Counted from the stretch's first letter, positions 54,283 through 62,632 are shown. The stretch: DNA of 64,000 bases from Pseudopedobacter beijingensis (GCF_042678145.1 NZ_JBHUDG010000020.1:178181-242180); one strand, 5' to 3'. Notes: generated by a model not told the origin, from the sequence alone. Numbers and translations: made by a program.

Positions 54283-54726
54283 TTAATTGTTCCAAGGAGC
54301 GTTTCCTGTAACGTTAATACCCATACTGCGAGCAGTACCTGCAACCATTCTCATAGCTGATTCTACTGTAAACGCATTTAAATCTGGCATTTTATCTTTT
54401 GCAATTTCTTCAACTTGTTCCCAAGTTACGTTTGCAACCTTTTTACGGTTAGGTTCCGCAGATCCACTTTTAATTTTAGTAACTTCCATTAATTGGATAG
54501 CTACCGGTGGAGTTTTAATGATAAAATCAAATGATTTATCTGCATAAACAGTAATAACAACAGGAAGAACTTTGCCAGGCTTATCCTGGGTACGAGCGTT
54601 AAATTGCTTACAAAACTCCATGATGTTAACACCCTTAGCACCTAATGCAGGTCCTACTGGTGGCGATGGGTTTGCTGCGCCTCCTTTAATCTGTAATTTG
54701 ATTAACGCACTGACTTCTTTTGCCAT
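54283..54726 (-). CDS. rplK: Ribosomal protein L11
   Basis: This 147-aa protein is L11: the proline-rich N-terminal domain (GGAANPSPPVGPALGAKGVN) and the rRNA-binding C-terminal domain (TARSMGINVTG) are complete. It forms the GTPase-associated centre. The 124-base leader before it contains a terminator-like hairpin and a second stem, a possible control region. Confidence 0.98.
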   Translation of the reverse strand: MAKEVSALIKLQIKGGAANPSPPVGPALGAKGVNIMEFCKQFNARTQDKPGKVLPVVITVYADKSFDFIIKTPPVAIQLMEVTKIKSGSAEPNRKKVANVTWEQVEEIAKDKMPDLNAFTVESAMRMVAGTARSMGINVTGNAPWNN

Positions 54727-54744
54727 TTTCCTATTTATTTAATT

Positions 54745-54781
54745 CTCAACGTTAATTAATGTGGAAGCATTCTTTGTTGAG
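54745..54781 (-). promoter_or_regulatory. Hairpin in the rplK leader
   Basis: CTCAAC (54745-54750) and GTTGAG (54776-54781) are complementary across 25 bases, shortly before the rplK start. In other bacteria L1 binds a leader stem before rplK to repress rplKA. Whether this is such a site is not shown by the sequence. Confidence 0.35.
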
Positions 54782-54810
54782 CTCATATCCAAAACTTTTT
54801 GTATTATACG

Positions 54811-54839
54811 CAAAAATCAGAGCCTTATTTAAACTCTGA
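54811..54839 (-). terminator. Terminator-like hairpin after nusG
   Basis: On the minus strand TCAGAG pairs with CTCTGA (54834-54839 and 54817-54822) across 11 bases, and five T follow. It starts 12 bases after the nusG stop and may attenuate read-through into rplK. Confidence 0.55.
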
Positions 54840-54850
54840 CATTTCTTGTA

Positions 54851-55393
54851 TTATTCTTTTTCTACTTGCATGTAGTTTAACTCAAGAGGTGTTTTCCTTC
54901 CAAAAATCTTAACCATAACCTTAAGTTTCTTTTTCTCTTCGTTTACCTCTTCAATAACTCCAGAGAATCCGTTGAACGGCCCATCCATAACTTTCACATT
55001 CTCTCCAACATAGTATGGGATATTCATCATCTCACCCTGTTCTGCCATCTCGTCAACCTTACCTAAAATACGGTTAACTTCAGCCGGGCGTAATGGAACA
55101 GCGTTACCATCTTTATCTCCTAAAAAACCTATTACACTATTCAGGTTTTTAATAATCAACTCCAGCTCAGCATTCAAAGAAGCCTCTACAAGAACATATC
55201 CAGGGTAGTAATTTCTTTCTTTAGCAATCTTCTTACCATCTCTCATTTGGTAATACTTCTCCATAGGTATTAAAACCTGAGGAACCAAATGATTCAATTC
55301 CAAACGCCCTATTTCCGCTTCTATGTATTGCTTAACCTTTTTCTCTTTCCCACTAACCGCTCTAACTACATACCACTTTAACTGATCAACCAT
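54851..55393 (-). CDS. nusG: Transcription termination/antitermination factor NusG
   Basis: This 180-aa protein has the NusG N-terminal domain (KWYVVRAVSGKEKKVKQYIE, and YYPGYVLVEA) and a C-terminal KOW domain (GENVKVMDGPFNGFSGVIEE). It binds RNA polymerase and links it to Rho or the ribosome. It lies 12 bases after secE. Confidence 0.97.
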   Translation of the reverse strand: MVDQLKWYVVRAVSGKEKKVKQYIEAEIGRLELNHLVPQVLIPMEKYYQMRDGKKIAKERNYYPGYVLVEASLNAELELIIKNLNSVIGFLGDKDGNAVPLRPAEVNRILGKVDEMAEQGEMMNIPYYVGENVKVMDGPFNGFSGVIEEVNEEKKKLKVMVKIFGRKTPLELNYMQVEKE

Positions 55394-55405
55394 TGCTCAC
55401 TAGAT

Positions 55406-55600
55406 TTATGCGAAAGATTTATAGATTAATTTGATAAGATTACCTGCAGACTCATCCATTGCAAAAACAATCAGTGCTATAATAACGGCTGCTATTAAAG
55501 TAACCATCGCACTATTCTGTAACTCTGCCCATGTAGGCCAGGTTACCTTTTCTTTTAGCTCTGTAAAAGACTCTTTAACGTATTCTGCAAATTTAGCCAT
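55406..55600 (-). CDS. secE: SecE translocase subunit
   Basis: This 64-aa protein is the short, one-helix form of SecE. The amphipathic helix is KFAEYVKESFTELKEKVTWP, with the conserved W-P, followed by one membrane helix (about residues 28-48). It stabilises SecY in the inner-membrane translocon. It starts 21 bases after tRNA-Trp and before nusG, the typical order. Confidence 0.95.
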   Translation of the reverse strand: MAKFAEYVKESFTELKEKVTWPTWAELQNSAMVTLIAAVIIALIVFAMDESAGNLIKLIYKSFA

Positions 55601-55621
55601 CTTTTATTATGCTTTCTTTAG

Positions 55622-55692
55622 CACGGGCACCAGGACTCGAACCCAGACCAAAGGTTTTGGAGACCTTCGTTCTACCTTTAAACTATGCCCGT
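55622..55692 (-). tRNA. tRNA-Trp(CCA)
   Basis: The acceptor ACGGGCA / TGCCCGT and the anticodon loop CTCCAAA (CCA) identify tryptophan. At 71 nt with a 4-base variable loop it is slightly short. It lies first in the secE-nusG-ribosomal transcript, 12 bases after the promoter at 55709-55739 would start. Confidence 0.95.
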
Positions 55693-55697
55693 TTATT

Positions 55698-55725
55698 AAA
55701 AAGAGCCACAAAAGTAGCTCTTTTT
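55698..55725 (-). terminator. tuf terminator
   Basis: AAAAAGAGC and GCTCTTTTT (55698-55706 and 55717-55725) pair perfectly, and the minus-strand side ends in a T-run. It begins about 27 bases after the tuf stop. Its loop contains the -7 element of the next promoter. Confidence 0.8.
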
Positions 55726-55739
55726 TTTATCTTATCAAA
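55709..55739 (-). promoter_or_regulatory. Promoter of the tRNA-Trp-secE-nusG operon
   Basis: On the minus strand TTTG (55736-55739), a 19-base spacer and TACTTTTG (55709-55716) match the consensus exactly. The -7 element lies in the loop and stem end of the tuf terminator hairpin, so the two signals overlap. Start is about 12 bases before the tRNA-Trp 5' end. Confidence 0.75.
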
Positions 55740-55752
55740 ACTTAATTTAAAA

Positions 55753-56940
55753 TTAAGCTAAAATTTCAGTTACCTGACCAGCACCTACTGTTCTACCACC
55801 TTCACGGATAGCGAAACGTAGACCTTTTTCCATAGCGATAGCGTTGATCAATTTCACTGTAATTGTAACGTTATCACCTGGCATAACCATTTCAATTCCT
55901 TCTGGTAGAGAAATCTCACCAGTAACGTCAGTTGTTCTGAAGTAGAATTGAGGACGGTATTTATTAAAGAATGGAGTGTGACGACCACCTTCTGCTTTTG
56001 ACAATACGTAAACCTCAGCTTTGAAATCTGTGTGAGGAGTTACTGAACCTGGTTTACAGATAACCATACCACGACGGATGTCAGTTTTCTCAATACCACG
56101 TAACAATAAACCTACGTTATCACCAGCCTCACCTGAATCTAATATTTTACGGAACATCTCAACACCAGTTACTGTAGATTTTAAGTTCTCAGCACCCATA
56201 CCTAAGATATCCACTTGATCTCCTGAATTGATAACACCTCTCTCGATACGACCAGTAGCAACTGTACCACGACCTGTAATAGAGAATACGTCCTCAACTG
56301 GCATCAAGAAAGGAAGATCAGTTAATCTTGGTGGAATTGGAATATAGTTATCTACAGCCTCCATTAACTCCATGATTTTCTCTACCCATTTCTCTTCTCC
56401 ATTCAAACCACCTAGAGCAGAACCTTTGATTACAGGAATATCATCACCTGGGAATTCGTAGAATGATAATAATTCACGAACTTCCATTTCAACAAGCTCT
56501 AATAACTCAGGATCGTCAACCATATCAACTTTGTTCATAAACACAACAAGAGCAGGTACACCTACCTGACGAGCCAATAGGATATGCTCACGAGTTTGAG
56601 GCATTGGACCATCTGTAGCAGCAACTACTAAGATAGCTCCATCCATTTGCGCAGCACCAGTAACCATGTTTTTCACGTAATCCGCGTGACCTGGACAGTC
56701 AACGTGTGCATAGTGACGGTTAGCTGTAGAATACTCTACGTGTGATGTATTAATTGTAATACCACGCTCTTTTTCTTCAGGAGCTGAGTCAATTGAATCA
56801 AATGAACGAGCCTCTGAAAGACCTTTATCAGCTAAAACTTTAGTGATAGCAGCAGTAGTAGTTGTTTTTCCGTGGTCAACGTGACCGATTGTACCGATGT
56901 TTAAGTGCGGTTTGCTACGGTCAAATTTTTCTTTTGCCAT
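55753..56940 (-). CDS. tuf: Elongation factor Tu
   Basis: This 395-aa GTPase brings aminoacyl-tRNA to the ribosome. G1 is GHVDHGKTT, G3 is DCPGHADY, G4 is NKVD, and the tRNA-binding domains II and III are intact (GTVATGRIERG, and MVMPGDNVTITVKLI). It is the last gene of the tRNA-Thr-Tyr-Gly-Thr-tuf transcript. A short AAGACT/AGTCTT hairpin lies between tRNA-Thr and its leader. Confidence 0.99.
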   Translation of the reverse strand: MAKEKFDRSKPHLNIGTIGHVDHGKTTTTAAITKVLADKGLSEARSFDSIDSAPEEKERGITINTSHVEYSTANRHYAHVDCPGHADYVKNMVTGAAQMDGAILVVAATDGPMPQTREHILLARQVGVPALVVFMNKVDMVDDPELLELVEMEVRELLSFYEFPGDDIPVIKGSALGGLNGEEKWVEKIMELMEAVDNYIPIPPRLTDLPFLMPVEDVFSITGRGTVATGRIERGVINSGDQVDILGMGAENLKSTVTGVEMFRKILDSGEAGDNVGLLLRGIEKTDIRRGMVICKPGSVTPHTDFKAEVYVLSKAEGGRHTPFFNKYRPQFYFRTTDVTGEISLPEGIEMVMPGDNVTITVKLINAIAMEKGLRFAIREGGRTVGAGQVTEILA

Positions 56941-57005
56941 GTTTATTTACTTATTAGTAGGTTAATTTTACTTTTCTTCTTCAAATTAAGACTCAAAGTC
57001 TTACG

Positions 57006-57077
<72 letters not shown>

Positions 57078-57142
57078 TTTTAAACACTAAAAGCCAACCT
57101 ATATCACGTTTAAGGTGGCTGAATCAGTGTAAACTTTAAGTG

Positions 57143-57215
57143 AGCGGAAGACGAGGTTCGAACTCGCGACCTATAGCTTGGAAGGCTATCGCTCTACCAA
57201 CTGAGCTACTTCCGC
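57143..57215 (-). tRNA. tRNA-Gly(TCC)
   Basis: The acceptor GCGGAAG / CTTCCGC and the anticodon loop CTTCCAA (TCC) identify glycine for GGA/GGG codons. It is third in the cluster. Confidence 0.95.
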
Positions 57216-57229
57216 TTTTAAAAAATGTG

Positions 57230-57310
57230 TGGGGGGAGAAGGATTCGAACCTTCGAAGCCGAAGCAACGGATTTACAGTCCGTCCCATTTGACCGCTCTG
57301 GAATCCCCCC
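57230..57310 (-). tRNA. tRNA-Tyr(GTA)
   Basis: This 81-nt type II tRNA has the acceptor GGGGGGA / TCCCCCC, a long variable arm and the anticodon loop CTGTAAA (GTA). It is second in the cluster. Confidence 0.95.
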
Positions 57311-57338
57311 ATACCTGCAATTTAAGATTGCAACGCTG

Positions 57339-57411
<73 letters not shown>

Positions 57412-57470
57412 TTTTAAAAATATTTTAAAGAACCTTTTTCTTTTCCATCAAACCTGTGCTTGAGGGACTG

Positions 57471-57500
57471 CAAAAGTACAAAAATTAATATTCGAACAAA
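57471..57500 (-). promoter_or_regulatory. Promoter of the tRNA-Thr-Tyr-Gly-Thr-tuf operon
   Basis: On the minus strand TTTG (57497-57500), an 18-base spacer and TACTTTTG (57471-57478) match the consensus. The bases just after it, CAGTCC, are the same as in the rpsU promoter. Confidence 0.8.
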
Positions 57501-57582
57501 ATTTTTTTTAAAAAAAATTCGATGTTTTTTCAGGACACCGAATCTCATATTGCAAATACCTCTGATTTATAGATAGATATAG

Positions 57583-57921
57583 TTATTCTAATTTTTGATT
57601 TTTTTTCATTGCCACACTCCTACTCTTCAATTTTAACCTCACTTTATATTTTCTAATCTGCCTTCTCAAGCTATCAACAGCCAGATCCGTTGCTTCCTCA
57701 AATGTCTTACACTGTTGTCTTGCAAAAAGAACGCACCCCGGAATCATCAACTTTATCTCAGCTATTTTGTTGGTTTCGCCAGAAACCCTATCCAATCTGA
57801 GATAAACATCACCACTGATGATTTGATCAAAAACCAAATCAAGCTTATCTGTTTTTTTTTGAATAAAGGCCAATAAATTTTTATCGGCATTGAAACGGAT
57901 TGACTGAACTCCGATTTTCAT
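57583..57921 (-). CDS. HPF/RaiA-family ribosome hibernation protein
   Basis: This 112-aa protein has the short HPF/RaiA beta-alpha fold: KIGVQSIRFNADKNLLAFIQ, a long helix, strands around VYLRLDRVSGE and AEIKLMIPGCVLFARQ, and a helix with EEATDLAVDSLRRQIRKYK. The basic tail (KSRSVAMKKNQK) would contact rRNA. Such proteins sit in the decoding region and dimerise or silence ribosomes in stationary phase. It follows the recombinase gene after 15 bases. Confidence 0.92.
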   Translation of the reverse strand: MKIGVQSIRFNADKNLLAFIQKKTDKLDLVFDQIISGDVYLRLDRVSGETNKIAEIKLMIPGCVLFARQQCKTFEEATDLAVDSLRRQIRKYKVRLKLKSRSVAMKKNQKLE

Positions 57922-57936
57922 GAGACCTCCTGTTTT

Positions 57937-58815
57937 TTAGGCTTTTGGATGAGCCTGTTTATAAATTGATTTAATTCGCTCGATTGAATTATGCGTATAT
58001 ATTTGTGTAGCAGCCAAATTTGCATGCCCCAACAAATCTTTAATGGCATTGATATCTGCACCAGCATTTAACAGAGCTGTTGCAAAAGTATGACGTAACA
58101 CATGTGGACTTCTCTTTTTCCTTGTAGTAACAAACGATAGATATTTTCTCACAATTCGATAGATAAACTTTGGATAAACTTTAGTTCCTTTATTCGTAAC
58201 GATTAAAGATGTACTTATATTACCTTCAAAAGAACTTAATTTTAGATTCTGATATTTTTCTATTAATTGCACTAAAGTTTTTGACAACGGAACAATCCGC
58301 TCCTTATTCCTCTTACCTAAGACCTTTACCTTCCCTTCAACCAAATCAATATTTTTATTATCTATATTAATCAGCTCAATTAAACGAACACCAGTTCCAA
58401 ACAAAAATTCCAGCACAAGCCTATCCCTTTCTCCTTCAAAACCAGCATCAAAAAACTCGTTATCTAATAAAAAATCCATCTTATCGACCTCAATAAACAC
58501 AGGAAGCTCTTTAGCTATTTTAGGTGTAGATATTTTTTGAGTAGGATTAATCTCTAACATGCCCTCCCTTACTAAAAATTTGTAGAATGTTTTAAGGGTC
58601 GATATCTTCCTATTAACAGATCTATTCTCTATACCATCATCCGACAAGGACAATATCCATCCCCGAATGTCATGATGATTAACACTCAGTAAATCAATAT
58701 TACTAATACTTAAATAAGCTTGAAACTGGGAAATATCTAATCGATAAGAGCTAATGGTATGCTGGGAATACCTTTTTTCAAAAGAAATATAATTGAAAAA
58801 TCGCTCTAAAAACAT
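57937..58815 (-). CDS. Tyrosine recombinase XerC/XerD type
   Basis: This 292-aa protein has a SAM-like N-terminal DNA-binding domain (FLNYISFEKRYSQHTISSYR-like start) and a catalytic domain. The first catalytic Arg is in GTGVRLIELI and the Lys in GKRNKERIVPL. The HxxR box is HVLRHTFATALL, the second His in LLGHANLAATQIYTH, and Tyr follows there. The family resolves chromosome dimers at dif; it might also act on other sites. Next to rpsU and the HPF gene it is a typical housekeeping copy, not a mobile-element integrase. Confidence 0.93.
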   Translation of the reverse strand: MFLERFFNYISFEKRYSQHTISSYRLDISQFQAYLSISNIDLLSVNHHDIRGWILSLSDDGIENRSVNRKISTLKTFYKFLVREGMLEINPTQKISTPKIAKELPVFIEVDKMDFLLDNEFFDAGFEGERDRLVLEFLFGTGVRLIELINIDNKNIDLVEGKVKVLGKRNKERIVPLSKTLVQLIEKYQNLKLSSFEGNISTSLIVTNKGTKVYPKFIYRIVRKYLSFVTTRKKRSPHVLRHTFATALLNAGADINAIKDLLGHANLAATQIYTHNSIERIKSIYKQAHPKA

Positions 58816-58879
58816 AAAAAAACTATTTATATACCCAATAATGAATATACAAATAGTTTTTATATAAAAAAGCTAAATC

Positions 58880-59068
58880 TTAAATTTCTTGATTTAATGA
58901 CTGCTTATAAATAGCATTTTTTCTTTGCGTTCTACGAGCTACTGATCTCTTCTCGTACGCTTGGCGGCTACGTAGCTCTCTTAAAACGCCTGTTTTCTCA
59001 AATTTCTTTTTGAAACGTTTAAGTGCTCTATCAATAGATTCACCTTCTTTAATATTGATAATAATCAT
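58880..59068 (-). CDS. rpsU: Ribosomal protein S21
   Basis: This 62-aa basic protein is S21: IINIKEGESIDRALKRFKKK, then GVLRELRSRQAYEKRSVARR. It is part of the 30S platform near the anti-Shine-Dalgarno end of 16S rRNA. It has its own strong promoter (59111-59141). Confidence 0.95.
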   Translation of the reverse strand: MIIINIKEGESIDRALKRFKKKFEKTGVLRELRSRQAYEKRSVARRTQRKNAIYKQSLNQEI

Positions 59069-59110
59069 GTGTTAAATACCACCCTTCTGTTCTTTTTTTA
59101 TTATGGACTG

Positions 59111-59141
59111 CAAAGGTAATCAATATCTTAAATTACACAAA
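59111..59141 (-). promoter_or_regulatory. Promoter of rpsU
   Basis: On the minus strand TTTG (59138-59141), a 19-base spacer and TACCTTTG (59111-59118) match the Bacteroidota consensus exactly. The transcript would have a leader of about 36 bases and could continue into the recombinase and HPF genes. Confidence 0.85.
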
Positions 59142-59279
59142 CATTTATTTGATTTTATTTTAGAATCCTTTTTAATTTATCTTGTAAAAGTTAGCAGGTT
59201 GCTTTTAAGCAGGATGAAAGCTATTGCAGAAGGTGAGTCATCCTCAACTAAATCAATTAAACAAATTTCTAAATCAGCC

Positions 59280-59807
59280 TTAATACTTCGTTAAAAGAAC
59301 AACCTTTGCTCCAAACTCTTTCAATAAATCTTCTCCTTTTAAAAACTCAAGTCCAATCAAAAAACTATAGGCTGCTATTTTCCCTCCCAATTTCCCTATC
59401 AATTCCGACGCCGCATAAACAGTCCCTCCCGTAGCAAGCAAATCATCATGTACTAATATATTAGATCCCTTTTTAAATGCATCTTCGTGAATTTCTATAA
59501 CAGATTGCCCATATTCAAGATCATAACACTGCTTAATAGACTTATAAGGTAATTTTCCTTCCTTTCTGATAGGAACAAAAGGCACCTTTAATTCATTGGC
59601 CAGCATCATCCCAAATAAAAAGCCTCTACTTTCTATTCCAGCAACAACATCAATATTAATCCCTTTTAGTCTAGAAACAAATTCAGCAATAATATCACTA
59701 CAAAGTTCCTGATCTTTAAGTATAGGGGTAATATCTCTAAAAACTATGCCTTCAGAAGGAAAATCAACTACATCCCTAACTAAACGCTTTATTCTATTTT
59801 CCATCAT
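59280..59807 (-). CDS. apt: Adenine phosphoribosyltransferase
   Basis: This 175-aa enzyme makes AMP from adenine and PRPP. The N-terminal hood is VDFPSEGIVFRDITPILKD, the base-binding motif is ESRGFLFGMMLA, and the PRPP loop is ILVHDDLLATGGT. The frame starts with two adjacent ATG codons (59807 or 59804), and overlaps the end of the helix-hairpin-helix gene by 14 bases, so they are co-translated. Confidence 0.96.
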   Translation of the reverse strand: MMENRIKRLVRDVVDFPSEGIVFRDITPILKDQELCSDIIAEFVSRLKGINIDVVAGIESRGFLFGMMLANELKVPFVPIRKEGKLPYKSIKQCYDLEYGQSVIEIHEDAFKKGSNILVHDDLLATGGTVYAASELIGKLGGKIAAYSFLIGLEFLKGEDLLKEFGAKVVLLTKY

Positions 59808-60681
59808 TAAATTTTATATACGGTGCTATTTTCTCAAGGAGATCATCATTTAATACAGCAGCTTTCTTTAATTGTTGTATAGAATAAAAGCTACCATGTT
59901 GTTTTCTATATGCCAATAAAACGGTCTTTTGTTTATAATTCAAGTACGGAAAATCCTTAATATCCTCAAAAGAAACGTTATTGATGTAAATATAATTAAC
60001 ATTTTGCGTATCAATATTAATCTGATACACAATTTGATCAAATTTCACAGAATCCAAACCCCAAATTTCCCTCAATTGTTCTTTATTAACAAATCCACCT
60101 AATTTATCTCGATATTTAACTATACGCTTACCAAAAGATGGCCCAATCCCTTTCACCAATTGTATAGAGATAGAATCGACAGAGTTAATATCTATAATAA
60201 TATCGTTATTCTTCTTCATCTCCCTTTTGTGATCATTTTCAAAAGAATATTCCTTCACAGGGATATAAATATAAGGCTCCAATCGCTTATATAATTGATC
60301 ATTAATAGAGTATATCTTCTTCAAATCCTCTCTGCGGTAAAAGTGTCCACCTTTCGCTTCGTAATTTTTGATAATATTAATTTGTTTAGCAGACAGGCCT
60401 AATAATTTCCATTTTTCAGCCGGCAAGCCATTAGGATTAAAATTAAACAACCTAACATTCTCGGTTGTTAGTGACTCTTTATATGGGTATCCATCAGATC
60501 GTTTTTCAATTTCCTCAATCTTAGGCTTTAAAACTTCAACACTATAATCTAGCTTTTGCTCATAAAAATATTCGTAGACATAAGAAGATATAAACACTAG
60601 GAACAAGATCATAAATAATACAAGCATTCCTCTGATTTCTCTTCTCGAAATATCAAAATAAGATTTAACTTTATTGAACAT
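59794..60681 (-). CDS. Membrane-anchored helix-hairpin-helix DNA-binding protein
   Basis: This protein of about 295 residues has one N-terminal membrane helix (about 18-36). A soluble part follows with helix-hairpin-helix motifs: KGIGPSFGKRIVKYRDKLGG, and a divergent repeat near the C-terminus (FPYLNYKQKTVLLAYRKQHG). It resembles ComEA-type DNA-binding proteins, which receive DNA in the periplasm, but a competence role is only inferred. I start at ATG 60681 where the TM domain begins; 22 more codons are open upstream. The end overlaps apt. Confidence 0.85.
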   Translation of the reverse strand: MFNKVKSYFDISRREIRGMLVLFMILFLVFISSYVYEYFYEQKLDYSVEVLKPKIEEIEKRSDGYPYKESLTTENVRLFNFNPNGLPAEKWKLLGLSAKQINIIKNYEAKGGHFYRREDLKKIYSINDQLYKRLEPYIYIPVKEYSFENDHKREMKKNNDIIIDINSVDSISIQLVKGIGPSFGKRIVKYRDKLGGFVNKEQLREIWGLDSVKFDQIVYQINIDTQNVNYIYINNVSFEDIKDFPYLNYKQKTVLLAYRKQHGSFYSIQQLKKAAVLNDDLLEKIAPYIKFNDGK

Positions 60682-60722
60682 AGAAAGATACTTTATAAAA
60701 GAAAAACATAAAACGTTTAAGG

Positions 60723-60730
60723 TATATTTG
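60723..60730 (+). promoter_or_regulatory. -7 element, possibly for the acyltransferase fusion
   Basis: TATATTTG on the plus strand fits TAnnTTTG and would leave a leader of about 90 bases before ATG 60825. No clear -33 element was seen. Confidence 0.35.
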
Positions 60731-60779
60731 TCTGAAAAATAACACAAAATACGAAAAACATATCAAGCAAATCAAACTC

Positions 60780-60796
60780 ATTTCATCTAATGAAAT
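60780..60796. promoter_or_regulatory. 17-bp dyad between divergent genes
   Basis: ATTTCAT and ATGAAAT form a perfect inverted repeat around CTA. It lies in the 143-base region between the divergent helix-hairpin-helix gene and the acyltransferase gene, 28 bases before the latter. An operator is possible but not shown. Confidence 0.35.
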
Positions 60797-60824
60797 AAGA
60801 GATATAAATTAATATCGAGTTTTA

Positions 60825-62576
60825 ATGAAGATAATAACTACTAAAGAATTCGCAGAAGCAACCAAGCTCAACAAGCTAAGAATGCCTGGGCTAGCTTCTT
60901 TATTGATGGAAGTCATGAAAATTAACGACATCAACAGAACTTTCGAAAAAGCCTCCAATTATGAAGGGGTCGAGTTTGTTGACGAAATTTTAAGGCTTCT
61001 GGGAGTAAAGATCGAAATTTCGGAAAATGATTTAAAAAATATACCTGCGGAAGACGCTTTCATCGCTGTAGCAAATCATCCTTATGGAGGAATCGAAGGT
61101 TTAATATTAATTAAACTACTTTGCTCCAAACGACCGGAAGCTAAAGTAATGGCCAATTTCCTCTTAAAAAAAATACCTAATCTCAGTGAATTTTTTGTTG
61201 CCGTAAACCCTTTCGAAAATATAGATCATTCATCAAGCATTAGCGGTATAAAAACGTCTATGGCCTTGCTTAAATCAGGCATACCACTAGGAATATTTCC
61301 AGCAGGTGAAGTTTCCACATACAAACTAGACAAACAACAAGTCACCGACAAACATTGGCATCCCGTAGTAGGCAAACTTATTGCTAAATCTAAAAAGCCA
61401 GTTCTGCCTATTTATTTTCATGGCAATAATGGTCTTCTTTTTAATATCTTATCACTGATACACCCCACCTTAAGAACAGCAAAATTACCTTCCGAGTTAT
61501 TTAATAAAAATGGGCATACTATCAAAATAAGAATTGGAAAACCTATTCCTTTTGACGAAATACCAGAAAATGATAATACCGAAAAATTATTAAGTTTTAT
61601 ACGCACTAAAACTTATGCTCTAGGTGCTGGTTTAGAAGATGAGAAAAAAATATTCAACACCGCTTCACTTTTTAAAATCAATAACCGTATTCAGGAAATA
61701 ATCCCCGAAACAGATGCTGAAACTATTACACAAGAAATAACAAAGCTCGATTCATATAAAGTATGGACAGAAAAAAATTATGAGGTTTATATCACTCCTA
61801 CAGATAATATTCCAAATATCATCAGAGAAATTGGTCGTCTTAGAGAAATAACGTTCAGAGAAGTAGGAGAAGGCACCAACAAATCCATTGATTTAGATAA
61901 ATATGACATTTATTATAATCACCTATTCATTTGGGATACCGAAAATAAAAAAATAGTAGGCGCCTATAGAATTGGAAAAGGAGACGAGATATTCTACAGC
62001 TACGGAAAAAAAGGATTTTACACAGCAGAACTTTTCAAAATAAAATCACAATTCCAATTTGTACTTAAAGAAAGTCTGGAGCTAGGAAGATCCTGGATAC
62101 GAAAAGAATACCAACAAAAACCATTACCCCTTTTTCTACTATGGAAAGGAATTCTAAAATATGTAATTGATAACCCAAGATATCGATACCTTATAGGTCC
62201 TGTATCAATCAGTAACTCATTCAGCAAATTTTCAAAATCATTAATGGTCAATTTTATTTATCAAAATCATTTTGATTATGAAATGGCAGAACTGGTAAAA
62301 CCACGTAAGAAATTCAAAATAGACTTTTCCAAAATAGATATTGATGTACTAACTGCAGGAAAAAATTCGTTTAAAAACCTCGATAGTCTCATTTCAGAAA
62401 TAGAAACCAAACATGTAAAAGTACCTGTCTTATTAAGACAGTATATCGGCTTAAATGCTAAAATAATCTGTTTCAATATAGATCCGAAATTTTCAGATAG
62501 CCTTGATGGGTTCCTTGTTCTCGATTTAAGAACAGTTCCTCAGGATATGCTGGAAAAATTAAGTAAAAATCTATAA
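60825..62576 (+). CDS. Bifunctional O-acyltransferase/N-acyltransferase (OlsF-like)
   Basis: This 583-aa protein is a fusion. The N-terminal half (to about residue 270) is a PlsC-type acyltransferase with the active-site motif NHPYGGIEG and the later FPAGEVS block. The C-terminal half (about 300-583) is a GNAT-type N-acyltransferase of the OlsB kind (REIGRLREITFREVGEG and ELGRSWIRKEYQ). In OlsF proteins the C-terminal domain acylates an amino acid and the N-terminal domain adds the second fatty acid, giving ornithine- or glycine-type lipids. The amino acid used here cannot be told. It is convergent with the acyl-ACP desaturase. Confidence 0.85.
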   Translation: MKIITTKEFAEATKLNKLRMPGLASLLMEVMKINDINRTFEKASNYEGVEFVDEILRLLGVKIEISENDLKNIPAEDAFIAVANHPYGGIEGLILIKLLCSKRPEAKVMANFLLKKIPNLSEFFVAVNPFENIDHSSSISGIKTSMALLKSGIPLGIFPAGEVSTYKLDKQQVTDKHWHPVVGKLIAKSKKPVLPIYFHGNNGLLFNILSLIHPTLRTAKLPSELFNKNGHTIKIRIGKPIPFDEIPENDNTEKLLSFIRTKTYALGAGLEDEKKIFNTASLFKINNRIQEIIPETDAETITQEITKLDSYKVWTEKNYEVYITPTDNIPNIIREIGRLREITFREVGEGTNKSIDLDKYDIYYNHLFIWDTENKKIVGAYRIGKGDEIFYSYGKKGFYTAELFKIKSQFQFVLKESLELGRSWIRKEYQQKPLPLFLLWKGILKYVIDNPRYRYLIGPVSISNSFSKFSKSLMVNFIYQNHFDYEMAELVKPRKKFKIDFSKIDIDVLTAGKNSFKNLDSLISEIETKHVKVPVLLRQYIGLNAKIICFNIDPKFSDSLDGFLVLDLRTVPQDMLEKLSKNL

Positions 62577-62577
62577 A

Positions 62578-62617
62578 GAGAAAAGGTTCGATATTAAATA
62601 TCGAACCTTTTCTCTTA
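62578..62617. terminator. Bidirectional terminator
   Basis: A perfect 17-bp stem (62578-62594 with 62598-62614) separates two convergent genes. Short T-rich flanks are present on both strands. It likely ends both transcripts. Confidence 0.85.
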
Positions 62618-62632
62618 TATAACTTGTCATTA

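Noticed and set aside
57937..58815. Phage or island integrase
   Set aside because: The recombinase sits among rpsU and HPF genes, with no attachment repeats or mobile genes; fits the housekeeping XerC/D role.
60681..60747. Longer helix-hairpin-helix gene start at 60747
   Set aside because: The membrane helix and family similarity begin after ATG 60681.
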